Below are positions 33,401 to 42,477 of a DNA stretch of 64,000 nucleotides, piece after piece. Position numbers and translations under genes: made by a program. The DNA is from an uncultured Eubacteriales bacterium (lineage in GTDB: Bacteria > Bacillota > Clostridia > Oscillospirales > Oscillospiraceae), in contig UQWI01000002.1 in the NCBI GenBank assembly GCA_900544765.1, positions 1 to 64,000 on the forward strand, written 5' to 3'. The first letter of the stretch is position 1, and each line of letters starts with the position of its first letter. The notes under the pieces were generated by a model. That model searched no databases, was not told the DNA's origin, and saw nothing but the letters and a program-made list of their open reading frames with translations.

Positions 33401-34231
33401 ATGGCGGGAAAACTTACCCTTGTCGGCACACCCATAGGCAACTTGGGCGACATGTCGCCGCGGGCTCTGCGCGCGCTGGAGGAGGCGGACTTCATCGCCG
33501 CCGAGGACACGCGTGTCACGCTCAAGCTGCTGAACCACTTCGACATACGCCGCCCGCTTGTCAGCTACTACGAGCACAACGCCAAGCGCTCCGGCGAGCG
33601 CATACTCGAGCGCATACTTGCAGGGGAGAACTGCGCGCTGGTCACGGACGCGGGCATGCCCAGCATATCCGACCCGGGCGAGGACCTGGCCGTCAGATGC
33701 GCCGAGGCGGGGGTGGAGATAACCGTCGTGCCGGGGCCGAGCGCCGCCGTGAGCGCGCTTGCGCTCAGCGCACTGCCGAGCGGCCGCTTTTGCTTTGAGG
33801 GATTCCTGTCCACTTCGGGCAAAAGCCGACGTGAGCACCTGGATTCGCTCCGCGGAGAAAAGCGGACCATGCTCTTCTACGAGGCCCCGCACAAGCTTGT
33901 AAAGACGCTCGTTGATTTGCGCGACGCCTTCGGCCCGGAGCGGCGCATAGCGCTCTGCCGGGAGATGACGAAGCTGCACGAGGAGGTCATACGCACCACG
34001 CTCGGCGAGGCGGCGGAGATGTACGGAGAGGAGAACCCGCCGCGAGGCGAGTTCGTACTGGTCATAGAGGGCGCGCCCGAGGACAGCGGCGAGCAGTACA
34101 CCGCCGAGAGCGCGCTGGAGCTTGTGAACGAGTACCGCGCACAGGGCAGGAGCCTGAAGGAGGCCTGCCGTATGGCGGCCGAGGTCACAGGCTTCAAGAA
34201 AAACGAGCTCTACGACATGGCTGTGAAATAA
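33401..34231 (+). CDS. rsmI: 16S rRNA (cytidine1402-2'-O)-methyltransferase RsmI (276 aa)
   Basis: A SPOUT-unrelated tetrapyrrole-methylase-fold enzyme with the RsmI signatures TLVGTPIGNLGDMSPRALRAL, AAEDTRVTLKLLNHF, LVTDAGMPSISDPGEDLA and VVPGPSAAVSALALSALPSGRFCFEGFL. It methylates C1402 of 16S rRNA in the decoding centre. The length matches the family. It is followed by a terminator. Confidence 0.96.
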   Translation: MAGKLTLVGTPIGNLGDMSPRALRALEEADFIAAEDTRVTLKLLNHFDIRRPLVSYYEHNAKRSGERILERILAGENCALVTDAGMPSISDPGEDLAVRCAEAGVEITVVPGPSAAVSALALSALPSGRFCFEGFLSTSGKSRREHLDSLRGEKRTMLFYEAPHKLVKTLVDLRDAFGPERRIALCREMTKLHEEVIRTTLGEAAEMYGEENPPRGEFVLVIEGAPEDSGEQYTAESALELVNEYRAQGRSLKEACRMAAEVTGFKKNELYDMAVK

Positions 34232-34233
34232 TG

Positions 34234-34259
34234 AACGCCCGGCTTGGCCGGGCGTTTTT
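34234..34259 (+). terminator. Rho-independent terminator after rsmI
   Basis: AACGCCCGGC and GCCGGGCGTT arms with a three-base loop, then a U tract, starting directly after the stop codon. Confidence 0.9.
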
Positions 34260-34422
34260 GCGCCGTGAACCCGACGGCGGCGAGAAGGACGGCGCAAGCC
34301 GCTTCCCACGCGCGGATATCAGCCGTAATCCGCTTCGGTATGCGGGCGCTGCCCAAAGAGCGTTCGCCGGATTTGCACGTCAGAAAACAGACGGCTTGAC
34401 TGTCGCGTGGAAGAGAAAAGAT

Positions 34423-34781
34423 ATGTACACGTTCCTGGATATGCTCCGAAAATACATGCCCATGCTTTTACCCGCCCTGGTGCTGGGAGCGGCGGCGAAT
34501 TTTGAGCTGTTCTATGGCTACAGAATGCTCGCTAAGAGCTACAGCGCCCACGCCTTTACCGGCGAGCTGATGAACATACTCATTTTCCTGCCATTCGGCT
34601 TCCTGTTCGCGCTGCCCTTGGAGAGAGCAGGAAGCGCTTCCATGTCATAGCCCTCGGGGCGTTCGCCTCGCTGCTGGCAGAGACGCTTCAATATGTGACC
34701 CGGCTCGGCATCTTCGACATGGACGACCTCTTAAACAACACACTCGGTACGCTCTGCGGCATGGCGAGTACACCTGCATAG
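34423..34781 (+). pseudogene. Frameshifted VanZ-family gene
   Basis: The frame from ATG 34423 encodes two membrane spans (MLLPALVLGAAANFELFYGY, ELMNILIFLPFGFLFALPL) and then stops at 34650. The continuation lies in another frame: RKRFHVIALGAFASLLAETLQYVTRLGIFDMDDLLNNTLGTLCG. NILIFLPFGF and ETLQYVTRLGIFDMDDLLNNTLG are VanZ signatures, so one frameshift near 34630 has broken the gene. The end after LCG also looks truncated. No ribosome site or promoter of note. Confidence 0.8.
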
Positions 34782-34888
34782 ACGGCGCCCGCGTGGACTA
34801 CACCCTGGACATCAAGGGAACATACCGACCGGCGCTCACGCTCCTATCTGGCGGGAGCGAGCTGCACATACCGCTGCAAATGGAATAA
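34765..34888 (+). pseudogene. 3' fragment of an unidentified gene fused to the VanZ relic
   Basis: A third frame reads YTCIDGARVDYTLDIKGTY then RPALTLLSGGSELHIPLQME before a stop. It looks like the C-terminus of a secreted or lipoprotein gene joined to the VanZ remnant by deletion. Family not recognised. Confidence 0.45.
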
Positions 34889-34893
34889 AGCGC

Positions 34894-34925
34894 TCCCCGG
34901 GACGGACTGCGCCCCGGGGACTTTT
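34894..34925 (+). terminator. Hairpin terminator after the decayed region
   Basis: TCCCCGGG and CCCGGGGA arms followed by CTTTT. Confidence 0.6.
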
Positions 34926-35004
34926 GCCGCTTCTGCGCACTCCTGCCCGGGCGGCGATGACGCCCGGCCCCAAAAGGCAGAGAGGAGGACGGCGTCCTCC
35001 TCTC

Positions 35005-36063
35005 CTAGTGTTGTGCGTTCAGCACGGGCTGGGCGGCGCGGAGCGCGCGGGCCATTTCGGCGGCGGTGATGGGGTCGTCGGGACGTATCTTACCGTCCGT
35101 CATCTCGAGCCAGCCGTCCTGGAACGCGCGGTTCACCACGTCATACGCCCAGTGCGTCTCGTCCAAATCAGCGGCCTCGACGGGGTCTCCGAGCCAACCC
35201 GGGTACGGGATAAGCTGGCGGCGCGCCAGCTGCATGCGCTGCAGCAATTGGGCGAAGTCTGCGCGCGTGAAGGGCTTGTCGGGCGGGAGGAAGCCCTCTT
35301 CATAGCCGTAGAGCATGCCGTAGCTGTCGAGATACGCTATGGCCTTCTCCGCGCCGGTGCCTGCGTAGGCGCCGCGGTTGAGCGGGTAGCTGTTGTCTTT
35401 GTTATGCGCCGAGAGCAGGTCAAAGGCCCAGATTGCGGCCTCAGCCCAGGTGAAGGTCCTATCTCCCTGTCCGTCGAGCTCGTTTGCGGATGTAAGGAGG
35501 TCCTGATAGGCGAGCGTTGGCAAATCGTCGGACTCAGCGGGCGTGAGATGGAGCATGAAGAACCGACCGTTCATGGCCCTGCTGAGCGCGTCGTACTCGT
35601 CGTACTCCTCGTGCCCTATCTCGATGCCGCCGATGGGGTCTACCATGACGTAGAAGCTGGCGCTGTCGGCACCCACGACCTCTACCGAGGTCATCGATTG
35701 GTTGTAGAACCTGTCCGGGTTGAAGAAATCCCCACGCGGAACTTCGACGATGGAGCATATCTGCGTGCCGAAGCCCTCATATTCCGGCGGCGTGTAGTAA
35801 AGCGTCCAGGCAGAGCTGTTCTCGTAGAAGTGCGGTATGCCGCTGCCGATTGCCACGACGGGCGAGATGTATTCGGGTATGGTGATGCTGACGTGCTCGG
35901 TGGAAAAGGTGTAGCCCTCGTCGCTCGGCCCGGCTATATACTCCATCGTTTCGTGCTCGTCAAGGGCGGGCGTCGGCGTGGAGGCAGGGTTTGGCTCCGC
36001 CGCCGGAGCGCCGCAGGCGGAGAGAATGAGCAGGGCGAGCACAATCGGGATTGCGCGCTTCAT
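35005..36063 (-). CDS. Lipoprotein with C-terminal SLH-like repeats (352 aa)
   Basis: Leader MKRAIPIVLALLILSAC is a type II signal, followed by a GAPAAEPNPASTPTP linker like those of the two lipoproteins at 2.7-4.9 kb. The N-terminal half is a beta-rich domain of unknown type. The C-terminal half carries SLH-like units: YGMLYGYEEGFLPPDKPFTRADFAQLLQRM and FQDGWLEMTDGKIRPDDPITAAEMARALR, which in other proteins bind cell-wall polymers. ATG at 36063 follows AAGGAGA. It is probably a surface protein. No operon partner. Confidence 0.75.
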   Translation of the reverse strand: MKRAIPIVLALLILSACGAPAAEPNPASTPTPALDEHETMEYIAGPSDEGYTFSTEHVSITIPEYISPVVAIGSGIPHFYENSSAWTLYYTPPEYEGFGTQICSIVEVPRGDFFNPDRFYNQSMTSVEVVGADSASFYVMVDPIGGIEIGHEEYDEYDALSRAMNGRFFMLHLTPAESDDLPTLAYQDLLTSANELDGQGDRTFTWAEAAIWAFDLLSAHNKDNSYPLNRGAYAGTGAEKAIAYLDSYGMLYGYEEGFLPPDKPFTRADFAQLLQRMQLARRQLIPYPGWLGDPVEAADLDETHWAYDVVNRAFQDGWLEMTDGKIRPDDPITAAEMARALRAAQPVLNAQH

Positions 36064-36202
36064 GTTGCTTCTCCTTTCATGTACCGGATACATGTCAGAC
36101 GCGGGAGCTTTACGAGAGGTTCCGGAAAAAGGCAAAAACAAGTGCGGAGGCCTTCTTTTCGGCTCTCCGCACAAAACTTATGCTCACAATATGTATATGT
36201 TG

Positions 36203-37075
36203 CTAGGCTCCAAATATCTCGCCCACGCGCCTGACGTAATTGGGCAGTGCGCCCTCAAAGTCGACGCCGTAGGGACGCGGCGTGTTGCGCAGGTAAGTCC
36301 GCTCTATGCTTTCGCGCACGAGCGCGCTTGCGGCCTCGAGCGCATCGCCTATGCCGGCCCCGCGCACCAGCAGCGCGGCCATGGCCGAGGCGAAGATGTC
36401 GCCCGTGCCGTAGAACATGCCGGGGTAGGCCTTGCTCATGGCGCTGCGCTCTTCACCGGTTGCGCGGTCGCGCACTACGGTGCCGATGACGCCGTCGGCG
36501 GGGTGTACGCCGGTGATAGCGACGTAGCGCCCGGCGTGCTTTTCCAGCCCGGTAAACAGGCGTGAAATGTAGACCTTCGAGTGCGGAGCGGCGCGGTATT
36601 CGACGCCGGAGAGCAGCGCGGCCTCGGTGACGTTGGGCGTTATCACGTCCGCGCGGGCGCAAAGGCGCCGGAAGGCCTGCGTCATGCCGTCGTCAAAGCC
36701 CGCGTAATACTCGCCGTTGTCGGCCATCGCCGGGTCGCAGATGACGAGCGTTTCCGGGCCCGCTATTGTGCCGATGACCTCCTCGAGAATGAGCGCCTGC
36801 TCGGGAGAGGCGAGGTAACCGGAGTAAATGCCGTCAAACTCCAGGCCCAGCGAGGCCCAGTGCCGCGCTATGGGCAGCATCTGGTCGGTGAGGTCGCGGC
36901 GCGTCCAGCCGGTGAATTCGCCCGTGTGCGTGCTCAGCAGAGCGGTGGGGATGCAGGCGCACTCCACCCCTGAGGCCGACACAACCGGCAGTGCGACGGT
37001 AAGCGAGCACTTGCCGAAGCCGGAGACGTCGTTCACGGCGGCAATCCTCTTTAGTTTTTCCAGCTTTGTATCCAT
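36203..37075 (-). CDS. pdxY: Pyridoxal/pyridoxamine kinase, PfkB-like (290 aa)
   Basis: A ribokinase-fold kinase of the PdxK/PdxY type: AAVNDVSGFGKCSLTVALPVVSASG at the N-terminus, VICDPAMADNGEYYAGF, and the catalytic FYGTGDIFASAMAALL with the base aspartate. It phosphorylates B6 vitamers to make pyridoxal phosphate. I use ATG 37075; a perfect promoter ends only seven bases before it, so the mRNA is probably leaderless. This would explain the lack of a ribosome site. It is the last of three minus-strand genes. Confidence 0.9.
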   Translation of the reverse strand: MDTKLEKLKRIAAVNDVSGFGKCSLTVALPVVSASGVECACIPTALLSTHTGEFTGWTRRDLTDQMLPIARHWASLGLEFDGIYSGYLASPEQALILEEVIGTIAGPETLVICDPAMADNGEYYAGFDDGMTQAFRRLCARADVITPNVTEAALLSGVEYRAAPHSKVYISRLFTGLEKHAGRYVAITGVHPADGVIGTVVRDRATGEERSAMSKAYPGMFYGTGDIFASAMAALLVRGAGIGDALEAASALVRESIERTYLRNTPRPYGVDFEGALPNYVRRVGEIFGA

Positions 37076-37082
37076 AGCGCAT

Positions 37083-37111
37083 ATTTTAGCACGCTTTGAC
37101 ATGGCGCGCAA
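37083..37111 (-). promoter_or_regulatory. Promoter immediately in front of pdxY (leaderless transcript)
   Basis: On the minus strand TTGCGC (37111-37106) and TAAAAT (37088-37083), 17-base spacer. Seven bases separate the -10 box from the ATG, so transcription should begin at or next to the A of the start codon. Confidence 0.65.
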
Positions 37112-37113
37112 GG

Positions 37114-37701
37114 CTAAAGCTCGCTTACCAGATGCCGCTCGAACTCGCTTATCAGCTCGTCCTCGTCGGGAATGCCGTGCAGCACGGGTATACGGGCCGC
37201 GGCCACCCCGCCGTTCGGGTAGCGCACGCGGCAGCGCGCCGACCACCCGTCGTGCCGCGGCATGAGCCTTTCGACGGAGACTATCTCGGGAGCCAGGCCG
37301 TCAAGGCCGCCGGGCTCGGCGAGCCGCCGCTCCAGCAGGCCGCCGGGGGCGCAAAGCTCCCTGACTGTGGCGAGCGCCGTGTCCTGCATGGATTCATAGC
37401 CGGAGAGGTTGTGCGCAAAGCGCGTGTAATTGTTCGCGTCGATGAAGTAGAGCCGACGGCTCCGGTCGGTGCAGAATATCAGCGTGGCACGGCGCGAGCG
37501 TTTGCCCAGACGCAGCGCGGCGGCTATGCACGCCGCTGTGATGACGAAGGTGAGCGCCGTCAGCGCGGCCGTGCCCAAGTGCAGCAGCATCACGGCGAGC
37601 GTACCCAGCACCACCGCAACCATCACGGCGGCTACGATTATCAGGATGCTGTGCGAGGCATTGAAGCGTCTGTCCTCAGGGGGAGGCGGCCAGATTCTCA
37701 T
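37114..37701 (-). CDS. Membrane protein of unknown function (195 aa)
   Basis: Two adjacent hydrophobic segments (about residues 18-41 and 43-63) follow a short proline-rich cytoplasmic N-terminus; the remaining ~130 residues are soluble (SRRLYFIDANNYTRFAHNLSGYESMQDTALATVREL). GAGGTG precedes the start. It lies between the DUF362 ferredoxin gene and pdxY, close to both. No family recognised. Confidence 0.75.
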   Translation of the reverse strand: MRIWPPPPEDRRFNASHSILIIVAAVMVAVVLGTLAVMLLHLGTAALTALTFVITAACIAAALRLGKRSRRATLIFCTDRSRRLYFIDANNYTRFAHNLSGYESMQDTALATVRELCAPGGLLERRLAEPGGLDGLAPEIVSVERLMPRHDGWSARCRVRYPNGGVAAARIPVLHGIPDEDELISEFERHLVSEL

Positions 37702-37710
37702 GTCCGCACC

Positions 37711-38847
37711 TCAGCGCGAGAGCAGCCGCGCCAGAAGCGGGCGGTGTACGCTCACCGCGCCCTTTGGGCAGAACTCCTGGCAGCAGAAGCAGCGTATGCA
37801 CTTTTTGGCGTCGATGGCCGCCTTGCCGTGCTCGACGTGCGCCGCCCCGGCCGGGCAGACTTCCGCGCACTTGCCGCAGCCGACGCACTTTGAGCGGTCT
37901 ATCTTCGGCCCCGTGCCGAAGCCGCGCCGCAGCAGCGCGCCGACCACGGGCAGCTTGTTTGTGAAGTCGATTTTGGAGCTTATCGGGAGTTTCTCAAAGT
38001 CCGGCAGGGCGAAAATGTCCGGGTCCCCGTCTATCTCGAGCTCGCGCCAGTCTGCGGGGCAAAGGCCGCGGCGGATGGATTCGGCCACTGTGGGTGCGTC
38101 GTTGGCGTCCATGCCTATCAGGTGGGCGCAGACGAGGTCGGCGTTGAAGGGCGTGTCGGCGGCGAGCAGCGCGCCCATGTGGCGGAGCGTACCCTGGGTC
38201 GGGCCGTTGCCCTCCATACAGTCCACCGCGTCAACGAGCGTAAGGCGCGGCTTGTTGTATAGCGCGAGGTCTACCAGCATGGAGCAGAAATCCGCCGTAT
38301 TCGGGTACATGTAGTGCATTTCCGGCTTCCTGGTGCCGGGAATCGTGCCGAAAAAGTTTTTGACGGCGCAGGTCATGCCCGCCATTCCGTGGGTCTTGAG
38401 CTTGGCGAAGTCTATGATGGCGTCGGCCCTTGAAAGCCAGGAGGTGTAAGTGAACGCCCTGGCCTTTACGCCTTCGGGAAATCTGACCTCTTCGGCGCCG
38501 AAGTCCTGGTTGAGCTCGCCGCCGGCCTTGACCACGGCCTCCATCAGAGTCCCGTTGTAGACGGAGTGCACCCAGGCGGCGGTGTACGGCCCGCCGGGGC
38601 TGTCGCCGACAATCACCCGGGCGCCCCGCGCTGTGAGGCGGCGTGTGAGCTCGGCGAGCAGAGACGGATGCGTCACGGCGGCTGTGTCCGGGCTCATGCG
38701 CGAGACGAGGTTGGTCTTGATTGCCACGGTCATGCCGGGCTGGGCCCAGTCAATGCCGCCCAGAGGCTCGAGCACCCGGTCAAAAGCGGCGGCGACGCTG
38801 TCCGCAGAGTAGTCGTCACACCTCGCAATGCAGACATTTACAGGCAT
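37711..38847 (-). CDS. DUF362 protein with two C-terminal 4Fe-4S clusters (378 aa)
   Basis: The N-terminal 290 residues match DUF362 (VAIKTNLVSRMSPDTAAVTHP, GDSPGGPYTAAWV, FAKLKTHGMAGMTCAVKNFFGTIPG), and the C-terminus is a ferredoxin domain with CVGCGKCAEVCP and CIRCFCCQEFCP. Such proteins are predicted electron carriers with an unknown partner. ATG at 38847 is used because AAGGAG lies eight bases upstream; an earlier in-frame start would overlap that site. First gene of a three-gene minus-strand unit. Confidence 0.88.
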   Translation of the reverse strand: MPVNVCIARCDDYSADSVAAAFDRVLEPLGGIDWAQPGMTVAIKTNLVSRMSPDTAAVTHPSLLAELTRRLTARGARVIVGDSPGGPYTAAWVHSVYNGTLMEAVVKAGGELNQDFGAEEVRFPEGVKARAFTYTSWLSRADAIIDFAKLKTHGMAGMTCAVKNFFGTIPGTRKPEMHYMYPNTADFCSMLVDLALYNKPRLTLVDAVDCMEGNGPTQGTLRHMGALLAADTPFNADLVCAHLIGMDANDAPTVAESIRRGLCPADWRELEIDGDPDIFALPDFEKLPISSKIDFTNKLPVVGALLRRGFGTGPKIDRSKCVGCGKCAEVCPAGAAHVEHGKAAIDAKKCIRCFCCQEFCPKGAVSVHRPLLARLLSR

Positions 38848-39011
38848 ACTATGGGCTCCTTTCACAATAAACTGGGAGTGGCTGCGTGATTTTTTACAAA
38901 TATCTCGGAATGCGGCAAAATGTGCTATGCAACAAGCACAAAATGTGATAACATATAAACAGGCGGCCCGCCGTTGGGGCCTGTACTTTGAGGGAAAGAA
39001 GGCAAAAAAGG

Positions 39012-40082
39012 ATGGAGAAGATAGCTATAACCAAAACGACCGCCCCCAAGGCGAAAACGCCCAGCAGCGAGCTGGGGTTCGGCAAGGTGTTTTCCGACCA
39101 CATGTTCCTTATGAACTATGACGCCGGCGAAGGCTGGCATTCCCCGCGAATCGTACCCTACGGCCCGATTGAGCTTATGCCCTGCGCCAACGTGCTGCAC
39201 TACGCCCAGGAAATCTTCGAGGGCCTGAAGGCCTACCGCACCGCCGACGGCACGGTGCAGCTCTTCCGCCCGACAGAGAACATCAAGCGCATGAACAACT
39301 CGGCCCTGCGCATGTGCATCCCGCCCGTGCCCGAGGACGTCTACCTCGAGGCGCTCAAGACTTTGGTCACAGTGGACGAGAGCTGGGTCCCGCACGAGTA
39401 CGGCACCAGCCTCTATCTGCGCCCCTTCATAATCGCCACGGACGCGCAGCTCGGCGTACACGCGGGCCACCACTACCTGTTCTGCATCATAGCTTCGCCC
39501 TCCGGAAGCTATTACGCCGGCGGCATAGACCCGGTGCGCATAATGATTGAGAGCCGCGACGTGCGCGCGGTGCGCGGCGGCACGGGCTATGCGAAGTGCG
39601 GCGGCAACTACGCGGCGAGCATGCGCGCCGGCGAGGAGGCCGAGAAGAAGGGCTTCGCCCAGGTGCTTTGGCTCGATGGCGTACATATGAAGTACATCGA
39701 AGAGGTCGGCGCGATGAACGTCATGTTCAAGATTAACGGCAAGGTCGTCACGCCGGATATCTCCGGAGGCACCGTCCTGCCGGGCATTACGCGCAAGAGC
39801 TGCATAGAGGTGCTCAAGGACTGGGGCTACGAGGTCGAGGAGCGCGAAATCTCCGTCGACGAGCTCATAGAGGCGGCCGAGAGCGGCGCGCTCGAGGAGG
39901 CTTGGGGCGTCGGTACCGCGGCCGTCGTCTCGCCTATGGGCGTGCTGGCCTACAAGGACGTCGAGCACGTCATAAACGACAACAAGATAGGCGAACTGAC
40001 CCAGAGGCTCTACGACGAGCTCACCGGCATACAGTGGGGCAAGGTGCCCGACACGCGCGGCTGGATAGTCAAGGTTTGCTGA
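39012..40082 (+). CDS. ilvE: Branched-chain amino acid aminotransferase IlvE (356 aa)
   Basis: A class IV PLP aminotransferase. FSDHMFLMNYD and WHSPRIVPYGPIELMPCANVLHYAQEIFEGLKAYRT are the BCAT-II N-terminal signatures, YLRPFIIAT and the lysine region GYAKCGGNYAASMRAGEEAEKKGFAQVLWLDG follow, and EAWGVGTAAVVSPMG closes. It converts 2-oxo acids to Leu, Ile and Val or the reverse. ATG 39012 is chosen over an earlier in-frame ATG because it matches the family N-terminus. Monocistronic, ended by a strong terminator. Confidence 0.94.
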   Translation: MEKIAITKTTAPKAKTPSSELGFGKVFSDHMFLMNYDAGEGWHSPRIVPYGPIELMPCANVLHYAQEIFEGLKAYRTADGTVQLFRPTENIKRMNNSALRMCIPPVPEDVYLEALKTLVTVDESWVPHEYGTSLYLRPFIIATDAQLGVHAGHHYLFCIIASPSGSYYAGGIDPVRIMIESRDVRAVRGGTGYAKCGGNYAASMRAGEEAEKKGFAQVLWLDGVHMKYIEEVGAMNVMFKINGKVVTPDISGGTVLPGITRKSCIEVLKDWGYEVEEREISVDELIEAAESGALEEAWGVGTAAVVSPMGVLAYKDVEHVINDNKIGELTQRLYDELTGIQWGKVPDTRGWIVKVC

Positions 40083-40111
40083 ATGCGGGCGGCACAGGCC
40101 GCAGATTACAC

Positions 40112-40146
40112 GGTGTCCCGGGGTTTAAATCCCGGGACACTTTTTG
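40112..40146. terminator. Bidirectional terminator between ilvE and pepF
   Basis: GTGTCCCGGG and CCCGGGACAC arms with an eight-base loop, followed by TTTTT on the plus strand. The minus-strand peptidase stops at 40147. Confidence 0.88.
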
Positions 40147-41838
40147 TCATGCGCTGTGTCCGTCGAGCCAGCGCGCGGCCTCCTCGGCGACGGATTTCAG
40201 CGTGCCGCCGTCAAAGGGGTCGCCGAGCCCGGCCTGCCTGAGCAGCTCGCGGAAGCTCAGCGTGCCCGCCGGGCGGGTGTAGGCCATGTACTTGCCCCAG
40301 GCCTCGCTGCGGTCGTGCCGGAGCAGGGCCCAGAACTCGAGGGACACGGTCTGAGCCAGGCAGTAATCTATATAGTAGAAGGGGTCTATATATATGTGCC
40401 TCTGGCGCTGCCATGCGCGGCCGGAGGAGTAGAAAGCAAGCTCTTCCTCGGGCTTGAGCCAGGGCATGTACACGCGCTGGAGCTTCAGCCAGCACTCGTT
40501 GCGCTCGGCGGGGCTGAACTCGGGGTGCTCGTAGCACTCGTGCTGGAAATGGTCTACCAGGGTGCCGTAGGGGATGAAGGTCAGGGCGTCGGCCAGGTGC
40601 TGCCAGCGGAACTTGTCCGCGTCTGCGCCGAAGAAGCTCTCGGCCCAGCCCTCGGCGAAGAACTCCATGCTCATCGAGTGCACCTCGCAGGCCTCCAGCG
40701 TCGGCCAGCGGCTGGAAGCGGGAAGGATGCTGCGGGCCAGGTAGGAGGCAAAGGCGTGCCCCGCTTCGTGAGTTATGACCTCGACGTCGCCGCTCGTGCC
40801 GTTGAAGTTGGCGAAGATGAAGGGCGACTTGTACTCGGGCAGGGTGGTGCAGTAGCCGCCTCCGGCCTTGCCCGGCTTTGAGAGGACGTCCATCATTTCG
40901 TTGTCGAGCATGAAATCTATGAACTCGGCGGTCTCGCCGCTCAGCTCATGGTAGAAGCGCCGCCCGGCGGCGAGAATGTCCTCCGCCGTACCCACGGGCG
41001 TGGCGTTGCCGTCTGAAAACCACATCGCGCAGTCGGCGTAACCCATGGGCAGGCTCTTGCCCAGGCGCTTTGCCACGGTCTCGTACACCCTGCAGGCAAT
41101 GGGGACGATGTGCTCGCGCACGGCGGCGCGGAAGCGCTCGACGTCCGCCTTCGCGTAGCAGTTGCGGGTCATGCGGTCGTATCCGAGCGGAATGAAGTTG
41201 CCGTAGCCGAGCTTGCGCCCCATTGCGGTGCGCAGCTCTACCAGGGCGGCGTAGAGCTCGTCGAGCCTGGCGGCGTTTGCCGAGTACCACTCGTCCTCGG
41301 CCTTCCAGGCGGCGGCGCGGCGCACTGGGTCCGTGTCCTGCTTGATGGGCGTCAGCTGCGAGAGCGTGTAGGTCTCTCCCTCGAAGGGAATCTGCGCCGA
41401 GGCGAGGAGTTTGGAGTACTCCGTTGTCAGGGCGTTCTCGCGCTGGAGCTCCGGCACAATTTCAGGGGAGAAGGCGCGCACGTCGAGCTGGGCGTTAACG
41501 AACATCATGCGGTTGTACTTTTCCTCAAACTGCGGCCGGAAGGGGGAGGCGAGCATCGCTGCGGTGAAGCCCTTGGAGTATTCCTCCAGCTCTGGGGAGT
41601 GCTCGTCTATATATGCGACCTCGGCGTCGTAGAACCTGTCGCGCGTGTCGATGTCGTGACGGATGTTGGCGATGGTGCAGAGAGTGTCGAAGCTGTCGGA
41701 GAACTTTTCAACCTCCAAAAACACGCTCTCGGCCTGCTCAAAGCTTACGGCGGCCTTCAGCCGCTCTGCAGCGCCGGTATAGAACTGCTTCGCGGCCTCA
41801 AAATCCGGGCGGGAATAGGGCAGAAGCGAGAATTTCAC
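40147..41838 (-). CDS. pepF: M3-family oligoendopeptidase (PepF-like, 563 aa)
   Basis: A zinc metallopeptidase with HEAGH in EVITHEAGHAFASYLAR, the third-ligand glutamate in ACEVHSMSMEFFAEGW, and GYCTTLPEYKSPFIFANFNG. It cleaves short peptides in the cytoplasm. The frame extends 160 codons further upstream, but that part is the shadow of the DUF1232 gene; GTG 41838, with GGAGGTG upstream, is the start. Its GTGA overlaps the stop of the upstream gene, so the two are coupled. Confidence 0.93.
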   Translation of the reverse strand: MKFSLLPYSRPDFEAAKQFYTGAAERLKAAVSFEQAESVFLEVEKFSDSFDTLCTIANIRHDIDTRDRFYDAEVAYIDEHSPELEEYSKGFTAAMLASPFRPQFEEKYNRMMFVNAQLDVRAFSPEIVPELQRENALTTEYSKLLASAQIPFEGETYTLSQLTPIKQDTDPVRRAAAWKAEDEWYSANAARLDELYAALVELRTAMGRKLGYGNFIPLGYDRMTRNCYAKADVERFRAAVREHIVPIACRVYETVAKRLGKSLPMGYADCAMWFSDGNATPVGTAEDILAAGRRFYHELSGETAEFIDFMLDNEMMDVLSKPGKAGGGYCTTLPEYKSPFIFANFNGTSGDVEVITHEAGHAFASYLARSILPASSRWPTLEACEVHSMSMEFFAEGWAESFFGADADKFRWQHLADALTFIPYGTLVDHFQHECYEHPEFSPAERNECWLKLQRVYMPWLKPEEELAFYSSGRAWQRQRHIYIDPFYYIDYCLAQTVSLEFWALLRHDRSEAWGKYMAYTRPAGTLSFRELLRQAGLGDPFDGGTLKSVAEEAARWLDGHSA

Positions 41839-42275
41839 GACAGCTTCACCTCCACGCTTATGCCGAGCTTTTTGCCCAGGCGGCGGACAGCGCCCGCGCC
41901 GAAGCTCTCGTTGAGGGAGCTCATCAGGGCCTTGAACCTGCGCAGCTGCGCCGTATCTCCGGGCCAGTACTCGCAGAGCACGTCCTCGCCGATGTCGTCC
42001 ATGACGCCTGCGAGCGCGACCATCCCGACGTAGGCGTCGTCCAGGCCGGACAGGGGCAGGACGTCGAGCGGCATGGCCATGTATGCCGCGGCGATGCCCA
42101 GCTTCAGCTTGGCGTGTCTGGGTACGCGTCCGTCCTTGAGCAGCATGGCGAGAGTGTAGGCCAGGTCCGGTACGCCGGAAGCTATCCCGGCCAGTTTGCC
42201 GAGCCCAAATTTGTCCGCGAGGGCGAGCAGGTTGCCGCGCGCCCGGCAGTAGGTGTCCTTCATGTAGTCGGCCAT
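41835..42275 (-). CDS. DUF1232 (YkvA-like) protein (146 aa)
   Basis: It has the short DUF1232 core KLKLGIAAAYMAMPLDVLPLSGLDDAYVGMVALAGVM, with the DxLP motif typical of the family, in a small helical protein. The C-terminal half is basic (RRLGKKLG). ATG 42275 follows AAGGAGGC. Coupled to pepF by a four-base overlap. The family's function is unknown; many members are thought to be membrane-associated. Confidence 0.85.
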   Translation of the reverse strand: MADYMKDTYCRARGNLLALADKFGLGKLAGIASGVPDLAYTLAMLLKDGRVPRHAKLKLGIAAAYMAMPLDVLPLSGLDDAYVGMVALAGVMDDIGEDVLCEYWPGDTAQLRRFKALMSSLNESFGAGAVRRLGKKLGISVEVKLS

Positions 42276-42440
42276 TTCGGCGCCTCCTTGATTCAAAACT
42301 GGAACTATTGTATCTCAAGCGCGGCGCTTTGTAAATCCCCGCCTGCCATGCCCTTCCAATAGTTGATTAATTTGTCCGCGAGAGGTGATTTAGCACTAAA
42401 TAAGCGCGGCGAATATGCACGATATTAGTCGAAAACACAG

Positions 42441-42470
42441 TTGCGCAAAACGGCGTTTATGATGTAGAAT
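42441..42470 (+). promoter_or_regulatory. Promoter of xpt
   Basis: TTGCGC (42441-42446) and TAGAAT (42465-42470) with an 18-base spacer. Confidence 0.6.
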
Positions 42471-42477
42471 CTATTGT

